Assembly (NCBI GenBank): GCA_964518595.1
Contig: CAZFHA010000003.1
Span: 62,001 to 126,000 of the forward strand
Origin: CAZFHA01 sp964518595
GTDB taxonomy: Bacteria; Bacillota; Clostridia; Saccharofermentanales; Saccharofermentanaceae
Length of the DNA stretch: 64,000 nucleotides
Direction of reading: 5' to 3'
The notes beneath the pieces are model-generated. The model did no database searches and had not been told where the DNA came from. It saw only the letters and a list, made by a program, of their open reading frames with translations. This document shows positions 26,088-35,469 of this stretch, in pieces; within the stretch, counting starts at the first letter, position 1; each line of letters begins with the position of its first letter. A program made the position numbers and the translations under genes.

Positions 26088-28502
26088 ATGGATAATTTTT
26101 TTGGACAATCCAGCCTTAGAGTTAAAGAACTGCGTCAGCGAATCTTAGACACCCCCTCAACGATTTGCTTAGATCGAGCTCAAATTATCACCCAAGTCTA
26201 TAAAGATAATGAAGATAAGCCGGTTATTATCAAGCGCGCCTTGGGACTTAAAGCCATTTTGGAAGAAATGCCGATTTTTATTGATGACAAAGAATATATC
26301 GTGGGTAATCAGGCTTCCAAGCACCGAGCAGCACCAATTTTTCCGGAATATGCCGTTGATTGGATTATCAACGAAATTGATGAGTTTGATCAAAGACCGG
26401 GGGATAAGTTCTATATTGATTCTGATAAGAAACCCCTCCTTCTTGAGATCTGTAAGTACTGGAGCGGAAGAACCTTAAAGGATAAGGCGTTAGCCTTCAT
26501 GACCCCGGAAAGTCGTTTTCTTTATGATGTGGGTATGATTAAGGCCGAAGGAAACATTACCTCCGGTGATGGCCACATAGCGGTTAATTTTGAAGACGTT
26601 TTAAAGGAGGGCATAGCCGGTGTCCGAGCTCGCGCCAAGGCCAGGCTGGAAAGACTTGATATCTCCGACTTTGCTGATTTTAAAAAACAGTTTTTTCTGC
26701 AGGCTGTCCTTATTGTTTGTGATGCTGTAGTTGCTTTTGCCCAGCGCTTCGCCGCCTTGGCTGAGAGTCTGGCGCAGCAAGAAGAGTCGCCCCTTCGGCA
26801 GGAAGAGCTTCGGCGGATTGCTTATGTCTGCCGCCGCGTCCCCGAAAATCCGGCGGCTAACTTTCACGAGGCTCTTCAAAGCACTTGGTTTATTCAGCTC
26901 ATACTCCAAATTGAATCCAATGGCCATTCTGTTTCTTTTGGACGCTTAGATCAGTACCTTTACCCCTTCTACGCCAAGGATATCAAAGCCCAAAGAATAA
27001 CCGAAGAGCAAGCTACAGAAATGCTGGAATGCCTTTGGATTAAAGCATACACTATCAATAAGGTCAGAAGTTATGCCCATACCCGTTTCTCCGCAGGGGG
27101 ACCACTCTACCAAAATGTTACTATCGGCGGTCAGACCAGTGCGGGGAAAGATGCCTCTAATCCACTAAGCTACCTGATTCTTAAAAGTGTTGGCCGGGTT
27201 CGCTTTACTCAACCTAATTTAACTGTCCGCTATCACAAGGGTACTCCTGAGGCCTTTATAAAAAAGGCTCTGGAGGTGGTTAAATTAGGCTTTGGTATGC
27301 CGGCCTTTAATAATGATGAAGTAATCATACCGTCTTTTATTCGTTTAGGTATTGCACCGGAAGACGCTTATAACTACAGTGCTATCGGCTGCGTGGAAGT
27401 GGCTGTCCCCGGCAAATGGGGCTACCGTTGTACCGGAATGAGTTTTTTAAACTTTGGCAAGGTATTAATGACTGCACTTAATAATGGTGTAGAGCCCTTA
27501 AGTGGTAAGCAGATTCATCCGGGAGTAGGAAAATCCTTTGTGGACATGAACAGCTTTGACGAGGTCTTTTCAGCCTGGAGTCAAACCGTCCGTTATTTTA
27601 CCCGACAAACGATTATTATGGACACTTGTGCCGACTACGCTTTAGAACAGGAAACCCCTGATGTGCTTTGTTCGGCACTGACTGCCGATTGTATTGAAAG
27701 AGGTTTATCCATCAAAGAAGGCGGCGCTGTCTACGACTTTATCAGCGGGCTTCAGGTAGGCATTGCTAACTTAGGCAATTCTCTGGCTGCTATCAAAAAA
27801 CTGGTTTACGAGGATCAGGTTATTAGCCGCGAAGATCTCTGGCAAGCCATTTTGTCTAACTTTGACGGTAACCAAGGAGAAATAATCAGAAATACCCTCA
27901 TCTATAAGGCTCCTAAGTTTGGCAATGATATAGATTATGTGGATGAACTCTTAGTTGCTGCCTACAATGAATTCATTGAAGAACTCTCACGCTACAAAAA
28001 CACCCGTTATAACCGTGGCCCTATTGGTGGAGGCTATTATGCCGGAACTTCCTCTATTTCTGCTAATGTCCCTCAGGGCAGTTCGGTAGGAGCTACTCCC
28101 GACGGACGCAAGGCCAGAGAACCCTTAGCCGAGGGCTGCTCACCGTCCCACGGCACAGATGTAAATGGTCCCACGGCTGTCTATAAATCATTGGGAAAAT
28201 TACCCAATGACCAAATTACCGGTGGTGTGCTTTTAAACCAAAAACTATCCCCAGATAGCTTGGCTAAAGAAGAAGGTATTGAAAAATTAATCGCAATGAT
28301 GCGAACTTTTTTCAATGACTTCAAGGGTTTCCATGTTCAGTATAATATTGTCTCGAAGGAAACTTTATTAAAAGCCCAAAAAGACCCCCAGAAGTATCGC
28401 GATTTGATTGTTCGCGTTGCTGGTTACAGTGCCTTCTTCCATGTACTGTCCCCTGATACCCAAAATGATATTATCGCCCGCACCGAACACAGTCTTATGT
28501 AG
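26088..28502 (+). CDS. Glycyl radical enzyme, PflD/YbiW-like dehydratase or lyase
   Basis: This is an 804-residue glycyl radical enzyme. The active site Cys is C435 in SAIGCVEVAV, with the CxE pattern (Cys plus catalytic Glu) of dehydratase-type members. The radical Gly is G779 in RVAGYSAF near the C-terminus. The wording around the Cys (GCVEVAVPGKWGYRCTGM) looks closest, from memory, to E. coli YbiW/PflD, not to choline lyase, glycerol dehydratase or true pyruvate formate-lyase. YbiW has been reported, as I recall, to act on 1,5-anhydroglucitol 6-phosphate. A sugar kinase gene follows, which fits a phosphorylated sugar-like substrate. The ATG at 26088 is set by GAGGAG; one at 26082 is too close. 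Confidence 0.88.
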   Translation: MDNFFGQSSLRVKELRQRILDTPSTICLDRAQIITQVYKDNEDKPVIIKRALGLKAILEEMPIFIDDKEYIVGNQASKHRAAPIFPEYAVDWIINEIDEFDQRPGDKFYIDSDKKPLLLEICKYWSGRTLKDKALAFMTPESRFLYDVGMIKAEGNITSGDGHIAVNFEDVLKEGIAGVRARAKARLERLDISDFADFKKQFFLQAVLIVCDAVVAFAQRFAALAESLAQQEESPLRQEELRRIAYVCRRVPENPAANFHEALQSTWFIQLILQIESNGHSVSFGRLDQYLYPFYAKDIKAQRITEEQATEMLECLWIKAYTINKVRSYAHTRFSAGGPLYQNVTIGGQTSAGKDASNPLSYLILKSVGRVRFTQPNLTVRYHKGTPEAFIKKALEVVKLGFGMPAFNNDEVIIPSFIRLGIAPEDAYNYSAIGCVEVAVPGKWGYRCTGMSFLNFGKVLMTALNNGVEPLSGKQIHPGVGKSFVDMNSFDEVFSAWSQTVRYFTRQTIIMDTCADYALEQETPDVLCSALTADCIERGLSIKEGGAVYDFISGLQVGIANLGNSLAAIKKLVYEDQVISREDLWQAILSNFDGNQGEIIRNTLIYKAPKFGNDIDYVDELLVAAYNEFIEELSRYKNTRYNRGPIGGGYYAGTSSISANVPQGSSVGATPDGRKAREPLAEGCSPSHGTDVNGPTAVYKSLGKLPNDQITGGVLLNQKLSPDSLAKEEGIEKLIAMMRTFFNDFKGFHVQYNIVSKETLLKAQKDPQKYRDLIVRVAGYSAFFHVLSPDTQNDIIARTEHSLM

Positions 28503-28579
28503 GGGTACCAAGTAAATACTGAATAGTCAAAGGCCTGTCTGGTAAAACAAAATCATTTTATGTAGAGGAGAATATGGCT

Positions 28580-29533
28580 ATGTACTATGTTGGTGTAGAT
28601 GTAGGCGGTACTAAAACTGCTTATGGGGTCTTTAATGAAAATCATCAGATTCTATCACGTCATCTTCAGCCTACCTTAACTAAGGGTAGTTGTGAGGATA
28701 TCTGCCAGCGAGTTGTTGACGGTCTTTATCAAGTGCTTAAGAAGGCAGAACTTACTTTAGCCGAAATTTCCGGCGTAGGCCTGGCCTTTCCCTCCTTTAT
28801 TAATTTTGAAACCGGTCAGATTCTCTGCACCAGCAATATTTGCGATTTAAGAGATTTTGCTGCCAAAGATTATTTTTTAGAAAAACTCCAAATACCGGTG
28901 GTACTGGACAATGATTGCAATGTAGCAGCCATTGCTGAGCATCGTTTCGGAGCAGGCCGAGGGTATAGGCATATGCTCTATTGTGCCGTCAGCACCGGCA
29001 TTGCTAATGGGATCATCATAAATAACAGTCTTTTTCGAGGCAGTTACGGCGCCGCCGGTGAAACAGGTCACATGTTAGCCACGCCTTACGAAGGTGTACT
29101 ATGCGGCTGTGGCAATCAGGGCTGCTTTATGTCACACAGCTCCGGTTCGATGATTGTAAAACACATTGAAGAATGGATAAAGGAAGGGCGTGAAAGCCTT
29201 ATGCTCACTATGGCCAACAATGATCCTTCAGCAATTAATGGTTATATTATCGAAAAAGCCGCTCTAGCTGGTGATCCTTTGGCACTTGAGAGCCTAAACA
29301 AAATGGCCTATTATCTGGGGGTCTGGACCTATAATCTATATCAGGCCTTCAACATAAATTGCTATGTTTTTGGTGGCGGATTAGTTAAAATGGGTGACTT
29401 TTTGTTTAGTAAGGTACGAACTCACTTCGACCACTTCAATCGTTCTCAGGCCAAGCTACCGGTCTATTTTAAATATGCGGAATTAGCCCAGGATTTTGGC
29501 ATTATTGGAGCAGAACAGCTTTTATTTGAATAA
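28580..29533 (+). CDS. ROK family sugar kinase
   Basis: This ROK kinase of about 317 residues starts with the phosphate-binding DVGGTKTAYGV. It contains the catalytic Asp in LDNDCNVAA, the GETGHM sugar-binding block, and the zinc site CGCGNQGC near residues 174-181. All elements of an active hexose-type kinase are present. It is about 75 bp downstream of the glycyl radical enzyme and probably co-transcribed. I infer that it phosphorylates the imported sugar or polyol before or after the radical step. The ATG at 28580 is better spaced from GAGGAG than the one at 28574. Confidence 0.9.
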   Translation: MYYVGVDVGGTKTAYGVFNENHQILSRHLQPTLTKGSCEDICQRVVDGLYQVLKKAELTLAEISGVGLAFPSFINFETGQILCTSNICDLRDFAAKDYFLEKLQIPVVLDNDCNVAAIAEHRFGAGRGYRHMLYCAVSTGIANGIIINNSLFRGSYGAAGETGHMLATPYEGVLCGCGNQGCFMSHSSGSMIVKHIEEWIKEGRESLMLTMANNDPSAINGYIIEKAALAGDPLALESLNKMAYYLGVWTYNLYQAFNINCYVFGGGLVKMGDFLFSKVRTHFDHFNRSQAKLPVYFKYAELAQDFGIIGAEQLLFE

Positions 29534-29600
29534 TGCCCTTTTCCAGGCATCAAATCTTACATCTGAATGGTTGTCTGCGAATAATTAACAAAATAAAAAA

Positions 29601-29632
29601 GTAGAGCCAATGGAGGAATCCACTGGCTTTAC
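29601..29632. terminator. Terminator between convergent kinase and transporter genes
   Basis: GTAGAGCCAATGGA (29601-29614) pairs with TCCACTGGCTTTAC (29619-29632). An A-rich flank on the left gives a T tract for the minus-strand transporter transcript. It probably serves both directions. Confidence 0.75.
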
Positions 29633-29681
29633 TCTTACCGTCTAGTAGATTATTGCAGAGCTTTGGACTCTTTTCTTCTGC

Positions 29682-30656
29682 TTATACCCGCTCCCGTTTA
29701 CGTTTTCTGGAAAAAGAATCTAGCCATATAATGGCTACGATGACTATGCCCTTAGTTAGAATTTGAACATAAGAGTCAATGCCTAACATGTTTAAAGCAT
29801 TCTCCAGAAGGCCAAAGACCAAAAGTCCTAAGGCCGCCTGAGGAATACTGCCAATACCTCCGGCAAAGGAAACGCCACCAACGACTACTGCGCAGTTAAC
29901 CACCAGAGCAGTAGTCTCACCATAGACAGCCGAACCTGAGTTCAGTTTTGAGGAGAGCAGTACACCGGCTAAGGCGGCAGTCATCCCGCAGATTACAAAA
30001 GCCCCCCATTTTACAAAAACAACCTTAATCCCTGAGTAACGCGCCACTTCATAATCACCGCCAATAGCATAGCAGCTCCTGCCAAACTGTGTGTAACGCA
30101 TAATGAGATGAGTAACCAATAAAACCACTACCATAATGACTACCAAATTGGTAAAGGAGAACAAGATTTTACCATTAGAGAGTAGCATAAAATTAGGATC
30201 TGAGCCGGTAACCGGTCTCCCATCCGTAAGCTGCTGGGCAAGCCCTGTAAGAGCCATGCCCATACCAAGCGTAATGATAAAGGCCTCGCTTTTCTGATGC
30301 ACGACTAAAAAACCATTTATAAAACCAATCGCCGCTCCAAAAAGGATGGCGATTAAGATAGCGAGCCAGAGATTCATAACCGTCATTAATTTAATTGTAA
30401 TGATACCGGAAGTCACCATGACACCGCCAATGGATAGGTCACAGCCACCGCTGATAACTGTCATGGTAACGCCAAAGGCTAAAATCATCAAAATAGCTGA
30501 GGAGTTAAGCATGTCAATCAGGTTATAGGGAGTATAAAAATTTGATGGAAACAAAAGCATAATTATTAGTATTGCCAAAATGGCAACCAGAGCTTTCTGC
30601 TTAGCTGCAAACTTTCCCAGATTCATTCCCAGATTTCTTGCACGTACTTCCTTCAT
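29682..30656 (-). CDS. Sugar ABC transporter permease, RbsC type (second)
   Basis: This 324-residue membrane protein of the ribose/xylose/methyl-galactoside permease family has about ten hydrophobic segments. Family blocks include TVISGGCDLSIGG, GFLVVHQKSEAFIITLGM and YAIGGDYEVARYSGI. It is encoded last in the transporter operon, 3 bp after the other permease, and the pair would form a heteromeric channel. The substrate is likely a monosaccharide or polyol. Confidence 0.9.
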   Translation of the reverse strand: MKEVRARNLGMNLGKFAAKQKALVAILAILIIMLLFPSNFYTPYNLIDMLNSSAILMILAFGVTMTVISGGCDLSIGGVMVTSGIITIKLMTVMNLWLAILIAILFGAAIGFINGFLVVHQKSEAFIITLGMGMALTGLAQQLTDGRPVTGSDPNFMLLSNGKILFSFTNLVVIMVVVLLVTHLIMRYTQFGRSCYAIGGDYEVARYSGIKVVFVKWGAFVICGMTAALAGVLLSSKLNSGSAVYGETTALVVNCAVVVGGVSFAGGIGSIPQAALGLLVFGLLENALNMLGIDSYVQILTKGIVIVAIIWLDSFSRKRKRERV

Positions 30657-30659
30657 CTC

Positions 30660-31640
30660 CTATATCCCCCTACGATTATCTAGCCATATGGCCAAAATTA
30701 GAATGACACCCTTAGTAACGTTCTGCATGAAAGGCGTAACGCCCAGCAGATTTAAACAATTAGACATCAAGATAATCAGTAGAGTCCCAAGCACCGTGCG
30801 TAAAACACTGCCTTTGCCGCCTCTTAGGCTGGTACCACCCACCACCACCGCCAGAATGGCATTGGTTTCAAAGCCTTTACCCATAACCGGAGCTGCTGTA
30901 GTTACTCGGGAAAACTGGGTAATAGCACCTAGTGCCGCCATTAATCCCGATAGGGTGTAAATGATAACGATGGTCTTTTTTACCGGTAGGCCTGCCAGAC
31001 CAGCAGCAGTTTTATTACCACCTGTCAGACAAATAGTCCGGCCCATAATGGTTTTGGATTGGAAAAAGTATAAGACAGCCAGTAGTCCCAGAAAAAGCAA
31101 AAAGGAAACAGTAAAGATACCCACGGTTCCCTGCCCCACTGCCTCAAAAACGGATTTATCCCGCTCTACATCGCGCATGTTAAGCACTGCGCCACCGGTT
31201 CGCATCAAAGCCAAAGCTCCAAAAACCAGGCTCATGCCAAAGGTTATAAATAGCGCTTCCGCCTGACTTAGGGCACCGGCGGTAATAATTAGAGCACTAT
31301 TAATAAAACCGCAAAAAGCCCCTAAAAGTAGTCCTATCAGAAGAGCTGGCCATTGGCCTAGAGGTTCGATAAGGGATAAGGTTACTACTGCTACTAGAGA
31401 AAAAATCCCAGCTACGGAGAGATCAATAAACCCACCGATAATAACAAAGGTCATGCCCAAAGCAACCAGACTGAGCGGGCCGAACTGACGCATGATATTT
31501 GTCATATTGCCATAGGATACAAAGTTCGGTTCCACCAACATAGTAATCAACACTAAAAGAATAATGGCTACCAGAACCAGATAATTAAAGAAAAAATAAC
31601 CCACAGGCTTTCTGATATTATGTATTTTGTGCACAGGCAT
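30660..31640 (-). CDS. Sugar ABC transporter permease, RbsC type (first)
   Basis: This permease of about 326 residues is in the same family as the following gene. Its family blocks are MTFVIIGGFIDLSVAG, EALFITFGMSLVFG, CLTGGNKTAAGLAGL and GGTSLRGGKGSV. An ATG at 31640 follows GGAGG at short spacing, and an ATG at 31670 is also open. With either start the gene begins inside the ATPase coding sequence, so translation is coupled. Two permeases with one ATPase indicate a heterodimeric importer. Confidence 0.87.
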   Translation of the reverse strand: MPVHKIHNIRKPVGYFFFNYLVLVAIILLVLITMLVEPNFVSYGNMTNIMRQFGPLSLVALGMTFVIIGGFIDLSVAGIFSLVAVVTLSLIEPLGQWPALLIGLLLGAFCGFINSALIITAGALSQAEALFITFGMSLVFGALALMRTGGAVLNMRDVERDKSVFEAVGQGTVGIFTVSFLLFLGLLAVLYFFQSKTIMGRTICLTGGNKTAAGLAGLPVKKTIVIIYTLSGLMAALGAITQFSRVTTAAPVMGKGFETNAILAVVVGGTSLRGGKGSVLRTVLGTLLIILMSNCLNLLGVTPFMQNVTKGVILILAIWLDNRRGI

Positions 31641-33135
31641 GTACCTCCAAAGAACATAGTCCAAGAGCACTTTCCATCACCTGGCCTGCTCCTGCCATTT
31701 GGGGGTCAAATTCACCGGTGATACGGCCTTCAAATATTGTTAGCACCCGGTTACTCATAGTAAGAACTTCCGGTAATTCAGAAGAAATAAGAATAATCGC
31801 CCCTTGCTTTTCAGCAATTTCTTTCATCAGTAAATAGATCTCATACTTGGCTCCCACATCAATCCCCCGTGTCGGTTCATCCATAATTAAAACCCGAGGG
31901 TTCATTTCCAGCCAACGGCCGATGATACATTTTTGTTGGTTTCCCCCCGACAAGCTTTGTACCTTTGTCTTGATGGTAGGCGTCTTAATTCGCAAGGTTT
32001 TGACGTATTTTTCGGCCAAGCGCTGTTCTGCCCGTTTTTGTAAAATACCCTTTATAGCCACTCTTGCTAAATTACCCATGGAAATATTCTGTTCAACGGA
32101 AAAAGGTAGCACCAACCCCTGCTGCTTCCTATCTTCCGTTACAAAGCCGATACCAGCCTGAATTGCCTGAATGGGTCGCTTAATCTTTAGCAATTTTCCA
32201 TCCAAATAAATTCGGTGACCTTTCGCCCGATCCGCACCAAAGATCGCCCTAACGATTTCAGTTCTACCGGCTCCCACCAGACCAACTAGCCCCAAGATTT
32301 CGCCCTTCCTTAGTTCGAAAGATATATCTTGGAGTTTTCTGGTATTAATGGATTCGACCCTTAGCAAAGTCTCACCTACTTGATCTGGGCGTGGTGGGTA
32401 TTCATTTTCAATGGTACGTCCAACCATTCCGGCAATCATAGCCGTTCTTGTCATCTCATGTACCGGCTTTGTCTCGATTATTTGTCCATCTCTGAGGATG
32501 CTTACCACATCACAAAAATCAAATATTTCATCTAATTTGTGACTAATATAAATAATGGAAATACCACTGCTTCTAAGCTGGCGAATAATCTTGGCTAACT
32601 CTTTCATCTCATCACAAGTCAGGCTACTACTGGGTTCATCCATGATGATTAATTTTGATTTATAGGAAAGAGCCTTGGCGATTTCTACCATCTGTTTTTC
32701 TGAAACGCTTAGCTCATCTACTAATTTATGGGTATCAATCCGGCAGTCAATGCTATCAAGAAGCTCCCGAGCTTTTTTATGGACACCCCGCATTCTTCCC
32801 GTAGAACTAAAACGCCCAAGGAAGATATTTTCGCCAACGCTAAGGGTATTTATTAAATTGAGCTCCTGATAAATGATTGCTAAACCACTGTCCATAGACT
32901 TACTGGGAGTAGTGGTCTCAACTTCCTTTCCATCGAAGATAATTTTACCCGAATCTTTGGTATATACCCCCGATAATATCTTCATCAAAGTTGATTTTCC
33001 TGCGCCATTCTCTCCTACTAGGCCATGAACTGTGCCGCGCATCACAGTAAAAGAAACTTCCGCTAAGGCCTTCACTCCGGGGAATGATTTGCTTACCCCT
33101 TGAATAGAAAGAATTTCTCTGGGTTCATGTTGCAT
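31618..33135 (-). CDS. Sugar ABC transporter ATPase, RbsA type (two ABC domains)
   Basis: This 505-residue protein is a tandem ATPase of the ribose/galactose type. The first domain has Walker A GENGAGKSTLMKILSG and signature LSVSEKQMVEIAKAL. The second has the degenerate Walker A GLVGAGRTEIVRAIFG and signature SGGNQQKCIIGRW. This degenerate second site is normal for the family. It energises the two permeases downstream. It lies about 90 bp from the binding protein gene in the same operon. Confidence 0.95.
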   Translation of the reverse strand: MQHEPREILSIQGVSKSFPGVKALAEVSFTVMRGTVHGLVGENGAGKSTLMKILSGVYTKDSGKIIFDGKEVETTTPSKSMDSGLAIIYQELNLINTLSVGENIFLGRFSSTGRMRGVHKKARELLDSIDCRIDTHKLVDELSVSEKQMVEIAKALSYKSKLIIMDEPSSSLTCDEMKELAKIIRQLRSSGISIIYISHKLDEIFDFCDVVSILRDGQIIETKPVHEMTRTAMIAGMVGRTIENEYPPRPDQVGETLLRVESINTRKLQDISFELRKGEILGLVGLVGAGRTEIVRAIFGADRAKGHRIYLDGKLLKIKRPIQAIQAGIGFVTEDRKQQGLVLPFSVEQNISMGNLARVAIKGILQKRAEQRLAEKYVKTLRIKTPTIKTKVQSLSGGNQQKCIIGRWLEMNPRVLIMDEPTRGIDVGAKYEIYLLMKEIAEKQGAIILISSELPEVLTMSNRVLTIFEGRITGEFDPQMAGAGQVMESALGLCSLEVHACAQNT

Positions 33136-33222
33136 GCGATTAGCCCCCGTAACTTTAATAGGGGAAGCATACTTGAAAATTACCCTTCAAGTAGGCCTCC
33201 CATTCCAGTACAACCTTTTGTC

Positions 33223-34236
33223 TTACCACTCCGGCGTGGCAAAGCTATCAATATTTTCTTTACTGACAATGTCAAGGGGAACAAAATTAACTGCTTCAAA
33301 AGTTTTGCCATCCAGAGCCGCCCGAGCTAACTCCAAGGACTTTTTGGACATGGTTGTGAAATTTTGGGCAATGGTAACTGACTCCTCACCAGCCGCCACT
33401 TGAGCAAAGCCATTCTTGTTCCCATCTACTCCGACAATGTACATCCCATCTAGCATATTAGCTGATTTGAGGGCTTCAATAACCCCGGTAACCCCATTGT
33501 CCCAGTGGCAAAAAACGCCCTGTATTTTATCGCCATGTTTGGTAATCATATCTTCCATAATGGCCATAGCCTGAGCCGTATCCCACTGCTGGGGGGTCTG
33601 GAAATCAAGCACTTCAATAGAAGAACCAGCAATAGCTTTATTAAAACCATCATGGCGCTTAAGCTGAGCATCGTGACCGGCCTGCCCACCAATTTCAACA
33701 ATCTTAGCGCCCTCTGGAAAATGATCAATAAAGGCTTTACCCGCATCTTCGCCAGCCTGGGTGTCATTAACTCCCACAAAAAAATCTCGATACTGTTTCG
33801 ATTCTTCCGGAAGGTCGGCGGAAAACATACCAACAATAATACCTGCCTCTTTAGCCTGCATGAGACTGGGGACAATAGCCTTAATATCATTTGGGTTTAA
33901 AAAAATTGCCTTCATACCTTGAGCGATACAGTTCGTCACCAGTTGTGACTCATTTTGAACATCACCCTTGGCATCCAACACCGAAACAGCAAAACCATAT
34001 TCTTGGCCAAATTGTTCAAATTGCCTTGAAGAATAGGCTTGAGAGGGGTTTGCCATATCGGCACATATGAAAGCTATCTTGTCTAATTCTCCCGAAGCTA
34101 CGGCCTTTGAAGCGCCCTCTTTCTGATCGCTGGCAGAACTACCAGCAGTTGCTCCCGAGTTAGTGCCGCAAGCCGTGGCAGCAAAAAGGATAAAAGTGGA
34201 TAAGAGTAAGGCTAGGATTCTTCTGTCTTTTTTCAT
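33223..34236 (-). CDS. Sugar-binding lipoprotein of ABC importer
   Basis: This type 1 periplasmic-binding-protein-fold lipoprotein of about 337 residues has the signal KKDRRILALLL followed by a lipobox ending ATAC (Cys near residue 23). A Ser/Ala linker precedes the binding domain, which shows FICADMANPSQAYSS and GVNDTQAGEDAGKAF. The family binds ribose, galactose, inositol or autoinducer-2. The ATG at 34236 is chosen because AAAGGAG precedes it and it begins the signal peptide directly; a longer frame to 34329 lacks these. It is the first gene of the transporter operon. Confidence 0.92.
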   Translation of the reverse strand: MKKDRRILALLLSTFILFAATACGTNSGATAGSSASDQKEGASKAVASGELDKIAFICADMANPSQAYSSRQFEQFGQEYGFAVSVLDAKGDVQNESQLVTNCIAQGMKAIFLNPNDIKAIVPSLMQAKEAGIIVGMFSADLPEESKQYRDFFVGVNDTQAGEDAGKAFIDHFPEGAKIVEIGGQAGHDAQLKRHDGFNKAIAGSSIEVLDFQTPQQWDTAQAMAIMEDMITKHGDKIQGVFCHWDNGVTGVIEALKSANMLDGMYIVGVDGNKNGFAQVAAGEESVTIAQNFTTMSKKSLELARAALDGKTFEAVNFVPLDIVSKENIDSFATPEW

Positions 34237-34345
34237 CTTAGATACTCCTTTGTGATATGTGTAATCTTTCCGTATTTGGCAACCAAAACTTTCACTTGCT
34301 CCTTTCTTATGTTTCAGTTGAAATTTCACTCATTCGATACAGTGA

Positions 34346-34374
34346 TTCTATACGAAAGACTTTACTCTTTCAAT
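34346..34374 (-). promoter_or_regulatory. Promoter of the sugar transporter operon
   Basis: On the minus strand TTGAAA (34369-34374) is separated by 17 bp from TAGAAT (34346-34351). It lies about 110 bp before the binding protein start. The remaining sequence to the DeoR gene (to 34715) is A/T-rich with a TATAAT near 34670; I see no gene in it. Confidence 0.65.
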
Positions 34375-34715
34375 AGAAATCCTTAACACAAGTGACAAAA
34401 CTATAACATTTGCTTTTTCACACAAAGGAAAAGAAATTCATCATGCACTTTGCACAAACAAAACTCTAATCAAAGCAACCAAACCACCAAAAAAGCTAGA
34501 TTTAATTGCATTCCGCTCGTCATCTACTCTGATGCCCAAAATAAAAATGAAACTTAATTAAAGGGAATTTTAACCACAAAGCTTTTCTATAAAAATCAAT
34601 ACCATTTCTAAACCAGCAATAAATCCTATTACACAAATGATAACAAGTTTATTTTCAAATAAAAGTGCTATAATAAACAAAAATGAAATAGTCTTCAGAA
34701 GCAGGGGATGCCGAT

Positions 34716-35459
34716 ATGAATGAACGTAGATTGCAAATAATTAAGGATTTTTCAAAGAACAGTATGCTAACGGTAGCAGATTTAGCGCTAAAGTATAATG
34801 TCTCCCAAGTGACGATTAGAAATGATCTGCGAGCACTGGAAAATGATAATCTAATCAAGCGTGTCCACGGCGGTGCTTCTTCCAGCTCCAATGAATTTAT
34901 TTCAGCCCGTCTTAATGTCAACTACGAGATAAAGCTTCGAATCGCTGAACGGGCAGCCCAAATGGTCAGCTCTGGTGAGACCATTCTAATTGAATCTGGA
35001 TCGACCAATGCGCTCCTAGCTAAAAAATTAAGTGAGACTAAGGATGTTACTATTATCACTAATTCTTGCTTTATCGCTAGTTTCATCAAAGAAGTTCCTC
35101 GGGCAAATATTGTTCTATTGGGAGGAAACTATCAAGCCTCCTCTGAAGTCTGTGTCGGCCCTCTGACCTGCCAATCTTTACAGTCCTTTTTTGTGGACAA
35201 ATTGTTTATTGGCACTGACGGATTTTCAGAAGATATCGGTTTTACTTGTGTAAATTTATTACGGGCAGAAGTTGTTTCTGCCATGTCAAAATGTGCCGAA
35301 CACCGTATTGTACTGACGGATTCCAGTAAGTTCACCCAAAGAGGAGTCTCCCAACAGTTGTCTCTGGCAGAAGTTAGTCATGTAATCACTGATGAGGGTA
35401 TCCCCCTCTCCGCTCGAGAAGCATTGGGGCGCCATTCAATCGAATTAATTACAGTGTAA
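34716..35459 (+). CDS. DeoR family transcriptional regulator
   Basis: This 247-residue regulator has an N-terminal DeoR winged helix (MLTVADLALKYNVSQVTIRN then KRVHGGAS) and a C-terminal sugar-phosphate sensing domain. The latter includes ETILIESGSTNALLAKKL, VVLLGGNY-like VLLGGNYQASSEVCVGP, and LTDSSKF. DeoR proteins are normally relieved by a phosphorylated sugar. Its position divergent from the importer operon suggests that it controls this operon and perhaps the glycyl radical genes. Confidence 0.92.
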   Translation: MNERRLQIIKDFSKNSMLTVADLALKYNVSQVTIRNDLRALENDNLIKRVHGGASSSSNEFISARLNVNYEIKLRIAERAAQMVSSGETILIESGSTNALLAKKLSETKDVTIITNSCFIASFIKEVPRANIVLLGGNYQASSEVCVGPLTCQSLQSFFVDKLFIGTDGFSEDIGFTCVNLLRAEVVSAMSKCAEHRIVLTDSSKFTQRGVSQQLSLAEVSHVITDEGIPLSAREALGRHSIELITV

Positions 35460-35469
35460 GTAACAATTA

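Noticed and set aside
26082..28502. Naming the glycyl radical enzyme pyruvate formate-lyase
   Set aside because: It has a single Cys followed by x-Glu, whereas pyruvate formate-lyase has two adjacent Cys residues. The activase also has two extra iron-sulfur clusters.
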